Positions 27,945 to 37,492 of a stretch of 64,000 nucleotides of DNA are shown here, in pieces. The notes under the pieces were generated by a model, which was not told where the DNA came from, did no database searches, and worked only from the letters and a program-made list of their open reading frames with translations. Position 1 is the first letter of the stretch, and every line of letters begins with the position of its first letter. Source of the DNA: Hyphomicrobiales bacterium (GTDB lineage: Bacteria; Pseudomonadota; Alphaproteobacteria; Rhizobiales; Rhizobiaceae); contig UICE01000003.1 in the NCBI GenBank assembly GCA_900471815.1, positions 457,558-521,557 on the forward strand, in the 5' to 3' direction. Position numbers and translations under genes: made by a program.

Positions 27945-28889
27945 TCATTCTTCTTTCTTATACCAGCGCAGGAGCAATTGCGAACGTTCGAAGACGAGCA
28001 CAACCACCAGCGAAAGAGCAAATGGAATCAACAAGTAGAACAGACGGAATATGATGAGAGCGGCAAGCACGTCGGCTTGATTCATGTCCGGGAGGCCCGT
28101 CAGAAAGACGAGTTCAAGCACGCCTAATCCGCCCGGTGCATGCGATATCAGTGCGGCAGAAAAGGATACAAGAAATATGCCAAGGATAATCATAAATCCG
28201 GGATTTCCGGCTTCTGGCAATGTGAAATAAATAATTGCAGCCGCGCCGATGAGCTCCAGTGGTCCTACGATTAATTGTTGCGCGACAACAGTCAGCCGGG
28301 GATATTCAAGGGTAAACTGGCGAATGCGTAGCGGCTTAAAGTGCAGCCAGCTGCCGAAAGCGTAAAGCAAGATAAGTGACAGCGAACCAAGACCGAGAAT
28401 ATAGCTTAGTGAAAGCGGTAATTCCGAATTGAACCGCTGTAGAATTTCCGGCTCAATCAGAAGCACGATGGCGCTCAAACTCATAACGCCAACTAGAAAA
28501 GTGAATGAGCAAAAGGCAATCAGGAGCGCTATTTCCGGCCCGCTCATCCCTTGCGAGGAATAAGCGCGGTACCGGACGACCGCGCCCGAAAGCACGGAAG
28601 CACCTATATTATGGGATAGGGCGTAGGTCGTGAACGAACAAAGGGCTATAAACACCCATGAAATCTTGCGGCGAAGGTGCAAAAGCGCGATGCGGTCGTA
28701 ACCAGCAAGGGCGGCATAGGCCACTAGCGACGCTAGAGCAGCCAGTACCCAACGATGCATCGATATAGCTTTAAGGCTGTCGACCACATCATCCAGCGAA
28801 ATACTACGCAACTCCTTGTAAAGAAGCCATGCAGATATGCCGACTGCGGCCAACCCTACGACCGGCCAAATGTAATCTTTAAGTTTCAT
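27945..28889 (-). CDS. YbhN/UPF0104-family membrane protein (MprF-like transmembrane fold)
   Basis: A 314-residue inner-membrane protein with about eight helices. The central GASVLSGAVVRYRAYSSQG and the later SHAPGGLGVLELVF are signatures of the lysylphosphatidylglycerol-synthetase transmembrane family. It lacks the soluble aminoacyl-transferase domain of MprF, so it is more likely a flippase-like or lipid-linked membrane protein than a lipid-modifying enzyme. It follows the antiporter gene by 42 bp on the same strand and probably shares its transcript. Confidence 0.85.
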   Translation of the reverse strand: MKLKDYIWPVVGLAAVGISAWLLYKELRSISLDDVVDSLKAISMHRWVLAALASLVAYAALAGYDRIALLHLRRKISWVFIALCSFTTYALSHNIGASVLSGAVVRYRAYSSQGMSGPEIALLIAFCSFTFLVGVMSLSAIVLLIEPEILQRFNSELPLSLSYILGLGSLSLILLYAFGSWLHFKPLRIRQFTLEYPRLTVVAQQLIVGPLELIGAAAIIYFTLPEAGNPGFMIILGIFLVSFSAALISHAPGGLGVLELVFLTGLPDMNQADVLAALIIFRLFYLLIPFALSLVVVLVFERSQLLLRWYKKEE

Positions 28890-28931
28890 TGTCTTTCCTG
28901 CCCGGCCTTCGTAATCATCATTCTTTTAGTT

Positions 28932-30695
28932 TTAGGTTTCGGTCAGTGGTCCCTCTGGCTTTGGCTCATCCAAACTCAGTATATGCGAAACAATTCCTCG
29001 CGCTATCTCGCGTTCTCCCATGATCACGGCGTCAGCACCCAGATCCTGCAAATGCTGAACCTCCGCATCGGAATGAGCGCGGGCAAGTATGCTGATAACT
29101 GGATTGGCGGCGCGGGCTTTGACTACGATTTGTCCTGCCTCGAACGCATTCGGGATAGCGAGAATAAGCTGCCGTGCACCGGCTAGATTGGCAGCAGCGA
29201 GAATATCACCGTTTGCAGCATTCCCGACGATTGTTTCAATGTTATCGTCCCGCAATTTGGCAACTGTCTTGTCGGCGTCTTCTATAACAAGGAATGGCTT
29301 TCCGACCTCTTTCAGCGCATCTCCGACCAGACTGCCAACTCGCCCATAACCAACCAGCACAGCGTGGTCGGTAAGCAATGTGGGACGAATTTCCTCTACA
29401 TCCGTTTCGTCTGCTTTCGGAGTATCCGCCTCCGCCGCCGGTTCTGTAGCTGCGGGTGCTCGCTTTTCTAACCAAGGTTTTACATAGGTTACCCCTGCAA
29501 AAACCAACGGATTCACGAGAATTGAAAGAATGGCGCCGCCAAGAATGAGGTCGCGCCCTTCCTCTGGAAGCATGCCCAGACCGACACCGAGTTCCGCCAG
29601 AATAAAGGAGAATTCGCCAATCTGGGCGAGACTGGCAGAGATGATAAGCGCAGTTCCGGTTGGATAGCCAAATGCAAGCACGATGAAGAAGGCAGCCAGC
29701 GATTTGCCTATGACAATGATCGCCAGCGTTGCAAGAAGCGGCAGGGGGTCGTTTATAATTGTCATCGGATCGAACAGCATACCGACCGAAACAAAGAACA
29801 AAACCGCGAAAGCATCGCGTAGCGGCAGCGATTCTTCAGCGGCCCGGTGGCTCAATTCAGACTCGCTCATGATCATGCCGGCGAAGAACGCACCCAGTGC
29901 AAACGATACGCCAAAGAGTTTTGCTGCGCCAAAAGCCACGCCAAGCGCAATTGCTAAAACTGCAAGCCGGAAAAGTTCGCGTGAGCCGGTGTGGGCAATG
30001 GCATGGAGGGTCCATGGAATAACGCGACGGCCCACAATCAGCATAACGGCAACGAACGCCGCAACTTTACCGAGTGTCAGGGCGATCACGCCGCCAATAC
30101 CGAGATTGAAATAGGCTGCTATGGGATCGCTATTGGCGTGAATTGGCCCGCTGGGCGTGTCGCCGCCATTAAGTGCACCAGCAATTGCAGGCAGCAGAAC
30201 AAGCGCCAACACCATGGCGAGATCTTCAACGATAAGCCAGCCGACAGCAATGCGACCGCGTTCTGTCTCAATGAGCCGGCGCTCTTGCATTGCGCGAAGG
30301 AGAACAACAGTACTGGCAACAGATAGGGCCAGACCAAAAACAAATCCGGCTTGAAGGCTCCATCCGAGAATCCAGGCAAGTCCCAGTCCGAGAAGCGTTG
30401 CGGCCAGAATTTGGACAATGGCACCGGGAATGGCGATCGCTCGCACGGAAAGAAGATCTTTAAGAGAGAAGTGCAGCCCGACACCGAACATCAACAGAAT
30501 AACGCCGATTTCGGCGAGTTCGGCTGCCAAATCTTGATCGGCAACAAAACCGGGAGTGTGTGAACCAGCGAGAACACCGGCAACAAGGTAACCGACAAGG
30601 GGAGGGATACGCAGACGGTTGGCAATCGCACCGAAAATAAAGGCTAGCACAAGGCCTATGACGATGGTCGCAATCAGCGGCGTTTCATGAGGCAT
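28932..30695 (-). CDS. CPA2-family potassium/proton antiporter (YbaL/KefB-like)
   Basis: A 587-residue protein with about twelve membrane helices (PPLVGYLVAGVLAGSHTPGF near the start) and a C-terminal cytoplasmic RCK/TrkA-N domain with the nucleotide motif VGYGRVGSLVGDAL near residue 440. It should exchange K or Na for protons, gated by nucleotide. A Pro/Glu/Ala-rich linker joins the two parts. A YbhN-like gene follows. The exact subfamily is uncertain. Confidence 0.92.
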   Translation of the reverse strand: MPHETPLIATIVIGLVLAFIFGAIANRLRIPPLVGYLVAGVLAGSHTPGFVADQDLAAELAEIGVILLMFGVGLHFSLKDLLSVRAIAIPGAIVQILAATLLGLGLAWILGWSLQAGFVFGLALSVASTVVLLRAMQERRLIETERGRIAVGWLIVEDLAMVLALVLLPAIAGALNGGDTPSGPIHANSDPIAAYFNLGIGGVIALTLGKVAAFVAVMLIVGRRVIPWTLHAIAHTGSRELFRLAVLAIALGVAFGAAKLFGVSFALGAFFAGMIMSESELSHRAAEESLPLRDAFAVLFFVSVGMLFDPMTIINDPLPLLATLAIIVIGKSLAAFFIVLAFGYPTGTALIISASLAQIGEFSFILAELGVGLGMLPEEGRDLILGGAILSILVNPLVFAGVTYVKPWLEKRAPAATEPAAEADTPKADETDVEEIRPTLLTDHAVLVGYGRVGSLVGDALKEVGKPFLVIEDADKTVAKLRDDNIETIVGNAANGDILAAANLAGARQLILAIPNAFEAGQIVVKARAANPVISILARAHSDAEVQHLQDLGADAVIMGEREIARGIVSHILSLDEPKPEGPLTET

Positions 30696-30881
30696 ATGTC
30701 GGCTTCTCCCCCTTGAGGTTTGTTAATGGAAGACACTCGTATCAATCGATGGATCGTTGTTTGTAACAGTATTGCCTACCGGGTCCGGCTTGCAAACCGT
30801 TTTCGTTGTTTTGCGGCGCAGGAAAGGCGATTTTTTCCATGCGCCGCAAATATTTAGCGACAAATATTAAATTGCGCGCTT

Positions 30882-33416
30882 TCAGCCTTGGGTGACTGCC
30901 TTGTCAGTAGAACCGATGCGATGGGCGTGGTTCTTTTCCCACCATGTCCCGAGAAGGAGCAAGATTGGCGCTGCGATAAACAGCGATGAACTCGTTGCGA
31001 TAATGACGCCAAACAACATAGGGAGCGCAAAGTTCTCTACTGCTTTTCCGCCCCAGATTGCCATTGGCAGCATGGCGAGGAAGACGGTCAAGGACGTGTA
31101 GATACAACGCGCCAAGGTCTGGTTGATCGACAGATCGATGATCTGGCGTAGAGGCATCTTTTTGTGGATTCGCAAATTTTCGCGCATTCGATCATAGACG
31201 ACCACCTTATCGTTCACGGAATAACCGATAATCGTCAACAATGCCGCGATGGCTGTTAGGTTGAAATCGAGACCCAACAGGGCAAAGAAGCCGACTGTTT
31301 TCGTTGTGTCGAGGATCAGGGTCGCAATGGCGCCCAAGGCAAAGTGCCATTCAAAACGCCACCAAATGTAAAGCAGCATTGCAAGGCTGGCGAGAACAAC
31401 CGCGATAATACCTGAACGCGCCAGTTCTCCACTGACTTTCGGTCCAACAACTTCGGAACGCTCAATCTTTACACCCGGATCAAGCTCTTCAACAGCAGCT
31501 TTGACCTTTGTTACAGCTGCAGTCTGCGCCTCTTCGCCACCTTCCTGACGCTGCACGCGGATCAGGACCTGGCTATCGCCGCCAGCTTGCTGCAATGCGA
31601 CTTCACCGAGTCCCAATCCTTCCAGCTTTTCGCGCATCGAAGCGAGTTCCGCTGGTTTGGATGTGGTGACTTCGACCTGGATACCACCCTTGAAATCGAT
31701 ACCATAATTGAGGCCGGGATGGATAAACAGAATGATGGATGCGATGGAGAGAAAGATAGAAACACCAATGCCGAAGAATCGAGCATTCATGAAAGAGATA
31801 TTGGTGTTTTCTGGCACAAGCTTAAACAGATGCTCGATGTGAATTGTCTTCATCTTGCGGCGGCGAACGATAGCCATCGTGATGATGCGAACCACCGTAA
31901 CCGCTGTGAACATGGACACGAGCGCGCCAATGATCATTGTAATCGCAAAACCGCGTACAGGCCCGGTGCCGAAAAGGAACAGGAGGAAGGTTGCGATAAG
32001 ATGCGTGGCATTGGCATCAATAATGGTCGAATAGGCAAGCTTAAAGCCACGATCCACTGCGGCCATCGCGCCTATGCCTTTGCGCGCCTCCTCACGAATA
32101 CGCTCGTTGATAAGGATGTTTGCGTCGACCGCAAAGCCGATACCAAGAATGATAGCGGCGATACCGGGGAGTGTAAGCGTTGCGCCGATCAAGCTCAGAA
32201 TTCCGAATGTCAGAATAACATTCAGTGCAAGAGCAAAATTGGCGATCAGACCCCAGCCACTGTAAAGAATGAAGATAAAGCCGACGACAAGCGCAAAGCC
32301 AATCAAACCGGTCAAAAGACCCATTTTGATCACGTCGCCGCCAAGATCCGGACCAACAGTTCGTTCTTCAATGACGGTCAGAGGTGCAGGCAGAGCGCCT
32401 GCGCGAAGAAGAGCGGCAGTAGTAACAGTGTCCTGAACGGTGAAATTGCCGGTTATTTGGCCTGAGCCGCCGGTGATCGGTACCTGAATGACAGGCGCTG
32501 TCAGGACTTTCCCGTCAAGTACAATCGCGAAGGGACGGCCGACATTCTGGCTTGTTATCTCGGCAAATTGACGGGCACCAATATTGTCAAACCGAAAGGA
32601 TATGATCGGCTGGTTGGTCTGCTGATCAAAAGCGGCGCGTGCGTCCGTGAGGCGTTCACCGCTAAGTGCAACGCGATCTTCGACGGGATAAGTCACGCCC
32701 GGCTCTTTAGCGTCAGGAAGAATGGAAACGCCCGGGGGAGGTGCTTCCCCTGTGTTGCGGTCGGCAACCATATGGAACGTCATTTTGGCAGTGCTGCCGA
32801 GCAGCGCGCGCAATTGGCTTGGATCCTGTAGCCCTGGAAGCTGGACAACGATACGGTCTGAACCGACGCGTTGGATGGATGGTTCGGCAACGCCGACCTG
32901 GTCAACACGTCGACGAACGATCTCCAAGCTCTGGGTCAGCGCATTGTCGAGCTTGTCCTTCATGCCCGCATCAGTAAGCGTGAGGCGGATCTGGTTGTCA
33001 TTGGTTGCGATATCAATGTCGCTAACCGGCGCTGCAAATCCGATCTGCGCAACCTGTGTCGTCAGCTCGCGAAGTGCTGTCGTCGCGGCATCACGCTGTG
33101 CAGGATCGGTGATTGTAACGACAACGCTGTCGCCAGCGATCCGAACAGATTGTGGTTGAATTTTTGCTGTACGCAAACGACCGCGGGCATCATCCAGGAT
33201 GGAACGAATGCGATCCTTTTTCAGCGCGGCAGCGTCGACTTCCAGGACAAGATAGGAGCCGCCGCGAAGATCGAGACCGAGCGCAACCTGTTTTTTAGGA
33301 AGCCAGTTCGGCATCGCATCAAGCTGTGCCTTGGTGAACATATTAGGGAAGGCAAGAACAATGCCCGCAAGGATAATAAAAATATAGGTCCAAAGAACCC
33401 ATCTAGAAGTGCGCAT
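30882..33416 (-). CDS. secDF: protein translocase SecDF (fused)
   Basis: An 844-residue fusion of SecD and SecF that uses the proton gradient to pull exported proteins across the inner membrane. It starts with a single helix, then the periplasmic domain (GLDLRGGSYLVLEVD near residue 48), a six-helix SecD bundle from about 360 (GFAVDANILINERIREE), and the SecF half from about 540 (GIDFKGGIQVEV; GYSVNDKVVVYDRMREN). The fusion is normal for this order. The usual upstream neighbour yajC is not present. Confidence 0.97.
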   Translation of the reverse strand: MRTSRWVLWTYIFIILAGIVLAFPNMFTKAQLDAMPNWLPKKQVALGLDLRGGSYLVLEVDAAALKKDRIRSILDDARGRLRTAKIQPQSVRIAGDSVVVTITDPAQRDAATTALRELTTQVAQIGFAAPVSDIDIATNDNQIRLTLTDAGMKDKLDNALTQSLEIVRRRVDQVGVAEPSIQRVGSDRIVVQLPGLQDPSQLRALLGSTAKMTFHMVADRNTGEAPPPGVSILPDAKEPGVTYPVEDRVALSGERLTDARAAFDQQTNQPIISFRFDNIGARQFAEITSQNVGRPFAIVLDGKVLTAPVIQVPITGGSGQITGNFTVQDTVTTAALLRAGALPAPLTVIEERTVGPDLGGDVIKMGLLTGLIGFALVVGFIFILYSGWGLIANFALALNVILTFGILSLIGATLTLPGIAAIILGIGFAVDANILINERIREEARKGIGAMAAVDRGFKLAYSTIIDANATHLIATFLLFLFGTGPVRGFAITMIIGALVSMFTAVTVVRIITMAIVRRRKMKTIHIEHLFKLVPENTNISFMNARFFGIGVSIFLSIASIILFIHPGLNYGIDFKGGIQVEVTTSKPAELASMREKLEGLGLGEVALQQAGGDSQVLIRVQRQEGGEEAQTAAVTKVKAAVEELDPGVKIERSEVVGPKVSGELARSGIIAVVLASLAMLLYIWWRFEWHFALGAIATLILDTTKTVGFFALLGLDFNLTAIAALLTIIGYSVNDKVVVYDRMRENLRIHKKMPLRQIIDLSINQTLARCIYTSLTVFLAMLPMAIWGGKAVENFALPMLFGVIIATSSSLFIAAPILLLLGTWWEKNHAHRIGSTDKAVTQG

Positions 33417-33508
33417 ATCTGTGTTCCATTACGAAAAGCGGGGCACGCTGCCTTGACTGACGGCTGCCGGAATTTGGTTCATCATTTCCCTGATGAGAAA
33501 CGGAGATA

Positions 33509-33934
33509 TCAAGCGGTGAGCGGCGGCGCTCTAGCGCTGAAAAATGAATGATAATCCAGTATTCGACTGGACCCAAGCTGTTCTGGCTCTGCCACAACTT
33601 TTTGAACTATAACGAGTTGCGATTCTCCGGGCAAAAGTCCGTCTTGTGATCCGGCGTCAGTGTGCAATCCGCTTTTTATCTTCAGATGCAGCGTTTCGAG
33701 AGCAATGACCCGCAATGGTCGCTGGGCTGGCACGGATGAGCTATCAACTTCACGAGCGATTCGTGTCGTGTTCTTTATGGGGGTGCGAATATCCGTTGAT
33801 GAGATATTTGCATCGCGATCGACCACACAGCCAGCACCAAATGTCGCGCTAAGAGTGGAGAGAATCCAGAAAATAGAAATCAGGAGCGGAGCAGTGCCGC
33901 GTGTTCCCGTCTTCCTATTTCCAAACAAATTCAT
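33509..33934 (-). CDS. predicted exported protein of unknown function
   Basis: A 141-residue frame that starts MNLFGNRKTGTRG followed by a hydrophobic stretch (PLLISIFWILSTLSATFGAG) that could be a signal or anchor, with a Cys right after it. The remainder is polar and has no motif I know. GGGA lies 7 bp before the ATG. It is 92 bp upstream of secDF on the same strand. A frame on the other strand (33660-34037) overlaps but looks like a shadow. It may be a real gene; coding evidence is only moderate. Confidence 0.45.
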   Translation of the reverse strand: MNLFGNRKTGTRGTAPLLISIFWILSTLSATFGAGCVVDRDANISSTDIRTPIKNTTRIAREVDSSSVPAQRPLRVIALETLHLKIKSGLHTDAGSQDGLLPGESQLVIVQKVVAEPEQLGSSRILDYHSFFSARAPPLTA

Positions 33935-34129
33935 GGTTTATCCCGTAAAAACAGAGCGGGGTGCAAAGCACCTCGCTGCGTCCTTCTTTATGAAGTCTGA
34001 CTCCCCGAGTCACTTAAAATCGTCGTGTAATGTGTAAATGCCAGCAAAATATGGCGTTCAGCAGGAAACGGGTGGAAGAATATCCACAATGCGGCACGCT
34101 GCTCCCGGATAAGAACTGAGGAGATTTAC

Positions 34130-34837
34130 GTGTTACATAAATTGGATACTTCCAAAATAAACTGGGCCGCGGCCGAAACTGAACTCGATGATTTCGGCTG
34201 CGCGCTGCTGCCCGGTCTGCTGTCTCAAGCAGAAACTCGACAGATCGCAATCGCATATAAAGATGATAACCAGTTCCGGAAGCGCATTGTCATGGCGCGA
34301 CATGGCTTTGGGCGTGGCGAGTATAAATATTACAACTACCCGCTACCGGATGTCATCCAGGAACTGCGCTCCACGCTTTATCCACCGTTGGCAAAAATCG
34401 CAAATCGTTGGAACGAATGGATGGGCATCGACATTCGCTATCCCGATCAGCACAAGGCCTTTGTTGAAAGATGCCATGCGGCTGGGCAAGACCGCCCCAC
34501 GCCACTTCTTCTGCAGTATCGCGAAGGCGACTATAATTGCATGCATCAGGATATTTATGGTGAACACACTTTTCCGCTACAGGTTGCGATTCTATTGTCA
34601 CAACCTTGGGATGATTTCAGCGGAGGCGAGTTCGTTCTGACCGAGCAGCGCCCACGGATGCAATCGCGTGCTGAAGTCGTTTCTCTTAAACAGGGCGATG
34701 CGGTGATCTTTCCGGTCAGTCAACGCCCGGTGAAAGGCTCGCGAGGATATTACCGCGTGAATATGCGTCACGGCGTAAGCCGTTTGCGTTGGGGACAGCG
34801 GAATACGTTAGGGATTATTTTCCACGATTCCCGATAG
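34130..34837 (+). CDS. 2-oxoglutarate/Fe(II)-dependent oxygenase
   Basis: A 235-residue enzyme with the double-stranded beta-helix iron site: HxD in CMHQDIYGEH (H139, D141), distal His in NMRHGVSR (H214) and an Arg a few residues later for 2-oxoglutarate. Such enzymes hydroxylate or demethylate small molecules, nucleic acids or proteins; the substrate here is unknown. The start is GTG 34130, with GAGGAG 7 bp upstream. It precedes the purine genes by 66 bp. Confidence 0.88.
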   Translation: MLHKLDTSKINWAAAETELDDFGCALLPGLLSQAETRQIAIAYKDDNQFRKRIVMARHGFGRGEYKYYNYPLPDVIQELRSTLYPPLAKIANRWNEWMGIDIRYPDQHKAFVERCHAAGQDRPTPLLLQYREGDYNCMHQDIYGEHTFPLQVAILLSQPWDDFSGGEFVLTEQRPRMQSRAEVVSLKQGDAVIFPVSQRPVKGSRGYYRVNMRHGVSRLRWGQRNTLGIIFHDSR

Positions 34838-34903
34838 CCGGACCAGTTGCATCGGCTCTCAAACGACCGCATTGTAGCGCGGTATGGGACGTGTGGGGTG
34901 TCG

Positions 34904-36136
34904 ATGGATTATCTGATTTTCTGGGAATGGCTCAGTTTTGCTGCCCGTTGGCTACATGTGATCACAGCCATTGCGTGGATAGGGTCGTCATTCTATTTCA
35001 TTGCTCTTGATCTTGGTCTGCGACGCCATGCCAATCTGCCCCAAGGGGTAAATGGTGAAGAATGGCAGGTCCATGGCGGTGGCTTCTATCACATTCAAAA
35101 GTACATGGTCGCGCCGCCCAATATGCCTGAGCATCTAATCTGGTTCAAATGGGAATCCTATGCCACTTGGCTCTCCGGATTTACATTGCTTTGCATCGTT
35201 TATTATGCGGGTGCCGATCTTTATTTGATAGATCCCAATGTCTTGGATGTGTCGACGCCCGTCGCGATTTTAATATCCCTTGTTTCGCTTTTTATCGGCT
35301 GGCTGATTTATGATCTGCTGTGCCGTTCTCCGCTTGCCTCCAACGATACCGCACTGATGATCGTTCTTTATGGGGTGATCGTTTTTATGGCTTGGGGTTA
35401 CACGCATCTCTTTACCGGACGGGCTGCTTTTCTGCATCTCGGCGCTTTCACCGCGACAATTATGTCAGGCAATGTTTTCCTGTTGATTATCCCTAATCAG
35501 AAAATCGTTGTTGCTGATCTCATCGCTGGAAAGACACCTGATCCAAAGCTTGGGAAACAAGCAAAACAGCGATCAACACACAATAATTATCTGACGCTCC
35601 CAGTCATTTTCCTGATGCTGTCCAATCACTACCCCCTTGCGCATTCCACGCAGTTTAATTGGGTTATTGCCGCGCTGATCTTCATCATGGGTGTTCTTAT
35701 CCGGCACTATTTCAATTCCAAACATGCGGGAAAGGGCAATCCGCATTGGACGTGGCTTGCAACAACCATTCTTTTCATAATTGTCATCTGGCTGTCGACT
35801 GTACCCAAAGTGCTGACTGGAGAGGAAAAGGTTTCTCGCGCTGCTCAACCATTTCTTGCAGCACGTAATTTCGAGCACGTTCGGGATACTGTCATGGGAC
35901 GTTGTTCAATGTGCCATGCCGCAGAGCCGTCTTGGGAAGGTATTGTGCTGCCCCCAAAGGGCGTGCGCCTCGACACAGCCGAACTGATCGCGACCCATGC
36001 CAACGAGATTTACATTCAGGCCGGGGTGAGCCATGCAATGCCTCCCGGTAATCTGACCCGGATAACCGATGATGAACGTGCGCAAATCGTTGCGTGGTAT
36101 CGTGATGGAACATTGAGAAAACCGGCAAATGACTGA
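34904..36136 (+). CDS. puuD: membrane-bound urate hydroxylase with cytochrome c domain
   Basis: A 410-residue protein with about eight membrane helices in the first 310 residues (WLHVITAIAWIGSSFYFIAL near the start) and a C-terminal cytochrome c domain with CSMCH (C334, C337, H338) and the likely axial Met in HAMPPGN. It is the PuuD type of urate oxidase, which passes electrons to the respiratory chain instead of making peroxide. ATG 34904 is preceded by GTGGGGTG. The stop overlaps the guanine deaminase start, in keeping with a purine breakdown unit. Confidence 0.92.
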   Translation: MDYLIFWEWLSFAARWLHVITAIAWIGSSFYFIALDLGLRRHANLPQGVNGEEWQVHGGGFYHIQKYMVAPPNMPEHLIWFKWESYATWLSGFTLLCIVYYAGADLYLIDPNVLDVSTPVAILISLVSLFIGWLIYDLLCRSPLASNDTALMIVLYGVIVFMAWGYTHLFTGRAAFLHLGAFTATIMSGNVFLLIIPNQKIVVADLIAGKTPDPKLGKQAKQRSTHNNYLTLPVIFLMLSNHYPLAHSTQFNWVIAALIFIMGVLIRHYFNSKHAGKGNPHWTWLATTILFIIVIWLSTVPKVLTGEEKVSRAAQPFLAARNFEHVRDTVMGRCSMCHAAEPSWEGIVLPPKGVRLDTAELIATHANEIYIQAGVSHAMPPGNLTRITDDERAQIVAWYRDGTLRKPAND

Positions 36137-37436
36137 AATATTGCTCCGCGGACGGGTCCTGACTTTCCACGATGAACCTTTGGAAGGCGAAGCCAGCACG
36201 GATACGTACACATATATAGAAGACGGTGGTCTGCTGATACGAAATGGCAAAATAGTTGCACTGGACGACTATTCAGCTTTGCGGGCAGGCGAGGGACGAA
36301 ATGTCGAAGTCGTTGACCATCACCCGCATCTTATCGTGCCAGGTTTTATTGATTGCCATATTCATTATCCCCAGATGCAGGTGATAGGATCCTATGCCGG
36401 GGCATTATTAGAATGGCTCGATAAATATACCTTTGTCGAGGAGCAAAAATTTGCAAATCAAGGACATCCGGAACGAATAGCCTCCGCTTTTTTTGATGAG
36501 CTAATCCGGCATGGGACGACGACCGCCGCCGCCTATTGTTCTGTGCATAAAGCGTCCGTCCAAGCCTTCTTTACTGAGGCGCATAAGCGCAATATGCGTA
36601 TGGTCGCGGGCAAGGTGATGATGGATCGCAATGCGCCATCAGGTCTGCTGGATACGCCGCAGTCGGGTTATGACGAGACCAAGGCTCTGATCAATGAGTG
36701 GCATGGGAAGGGTCGTCAGCTTTACGCTATAACGCCACGGTTCGCACCGACATCGACACCCGAACAGCTCGAGATGAGTGGCGCGCTGGTGCGTGAATTT
36801 CCGCAACTGCACGTGCAGACGCATTTGTGCGAAAATATGGCTGAGATCGCTTTCGTTGCAGAGCTCTTCCCCTGGAGCCGTGATTATACCCATGTTTACG
36901 AACATTACGGGTTGCTTGGTCCCAAGACATTGCTTGGTCACTGCATTCATCTGACCGATGCCGAGATTGGTGTCATCGCCAATAGCAAATCAGTTGCAGT
37001 CTTCTGCCCAACCTCGAATCTCTTTATTGGTAGCGGGCTTTTCGATCTTGGCCGATTGAAAAAATCAAATGTCCGGAATGCACTCGCAACGGACGTTGGA
37101 GGAGGTACATCCTATTCGATGCTACGCACAATGGATGAGGGCTATAAGATACTAAACATCCAAGGGCAGCGGTATCATCCGCTCCGATCCTTCTATCAGG
37201 CGACGCTTGGCAACGCTCGTGCTTTATCTTTGGACGGTGTTGTCGGGTCATTCAAACCTGGTGCGGAGGCTGATTGCGTTGTTCTTGACGCACGCGCCAC
37301 ATCCGCCATGCGCGCGCGGATGGAGACGATCGAGACGTTGGTCGAAGAGCTGATGTTGTTGCAAACGATGGGTGACGACAGAAGTGTTGCAGAAGTCTAC
37401 GTAACAGGAAAAGCATCCAAAAGCACGTTGACCTAG
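36129..37436 (+). CDS. guaD: guanine deaminase
   Basis: A 435-residue zinc amidohydrolase that converts guanine to xanthine. The metal motif PGFIDCHIHYPQ is at about residues 73-84, VQTHLCEN near 230 gives a further His, LGHCIHLT another, and ATDVGGGTSYSML near 320 the catalytic Asp with the family Ser/Gly run. It overlaps puuD by 8 bp and so is co-translated with it: the two act at the start and the end of the guanine-to-urate route. Confidence 0.95.
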   Translation: MTEILLRGRVLTFHDEPLEGEASTDTYTYIEDGGLLIRNGKIVALDDYSALRAGEGRNVEVVDHHPHLIVPGFIDCHIHYPQMQVIGSYAGALLEWLDKYTFVEEQKFANQGHPERIASAFFDELIRHGTTTAAAYCSVHKASVQAFFTEAHKRNMRMVAGKVMMDRNAPSGLLDTPQSGYDETKALINEWHGKGRQLYAITPRFAPTSTPEQLEMSGALVREFPQLHVQTHLCENMAEIAFVAELFPWSRDYTHVYEHYGLLGPKTLLGHCIHLTDAEIGVIANSKSVAVFCPTSNLFIGSGLFDLGRLKKSNVRNALATDVGGGTSYSMLRTMDEGYKILNIQGQRYHPLRSFYQATLGNARALSLDGVVGSFKPGAEADCVVLDARATSAMRARMETIETLVEELMLLQTMGDDRSVAEVYVTGKASKSTLT

Positions 37437-37492
37437 GAACGAAGCTTGGTGTCGGACGTTTCGAACGAGCACTGCATTGTTCGGGAATTTTC

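Noticed and set aside
31587-32465. 292-residue open frame on the plus strand opposite secDF
   Set aside because: It lies wholly antisense to a well-supported secDF gene, is very rich in Asp/Asn/Lys/Cys without any domain, and has no ribosome site. It is a shadow of secDF codon bias.
33660-34037. 125-residue plus-strand frame overlapping the predicted exported protein
   Set aside because: It has no ribosome site or recognisable segment and overlaps a frame on the other strand that has a signal-like start. I prefer the minus frame, though with modest confidence.
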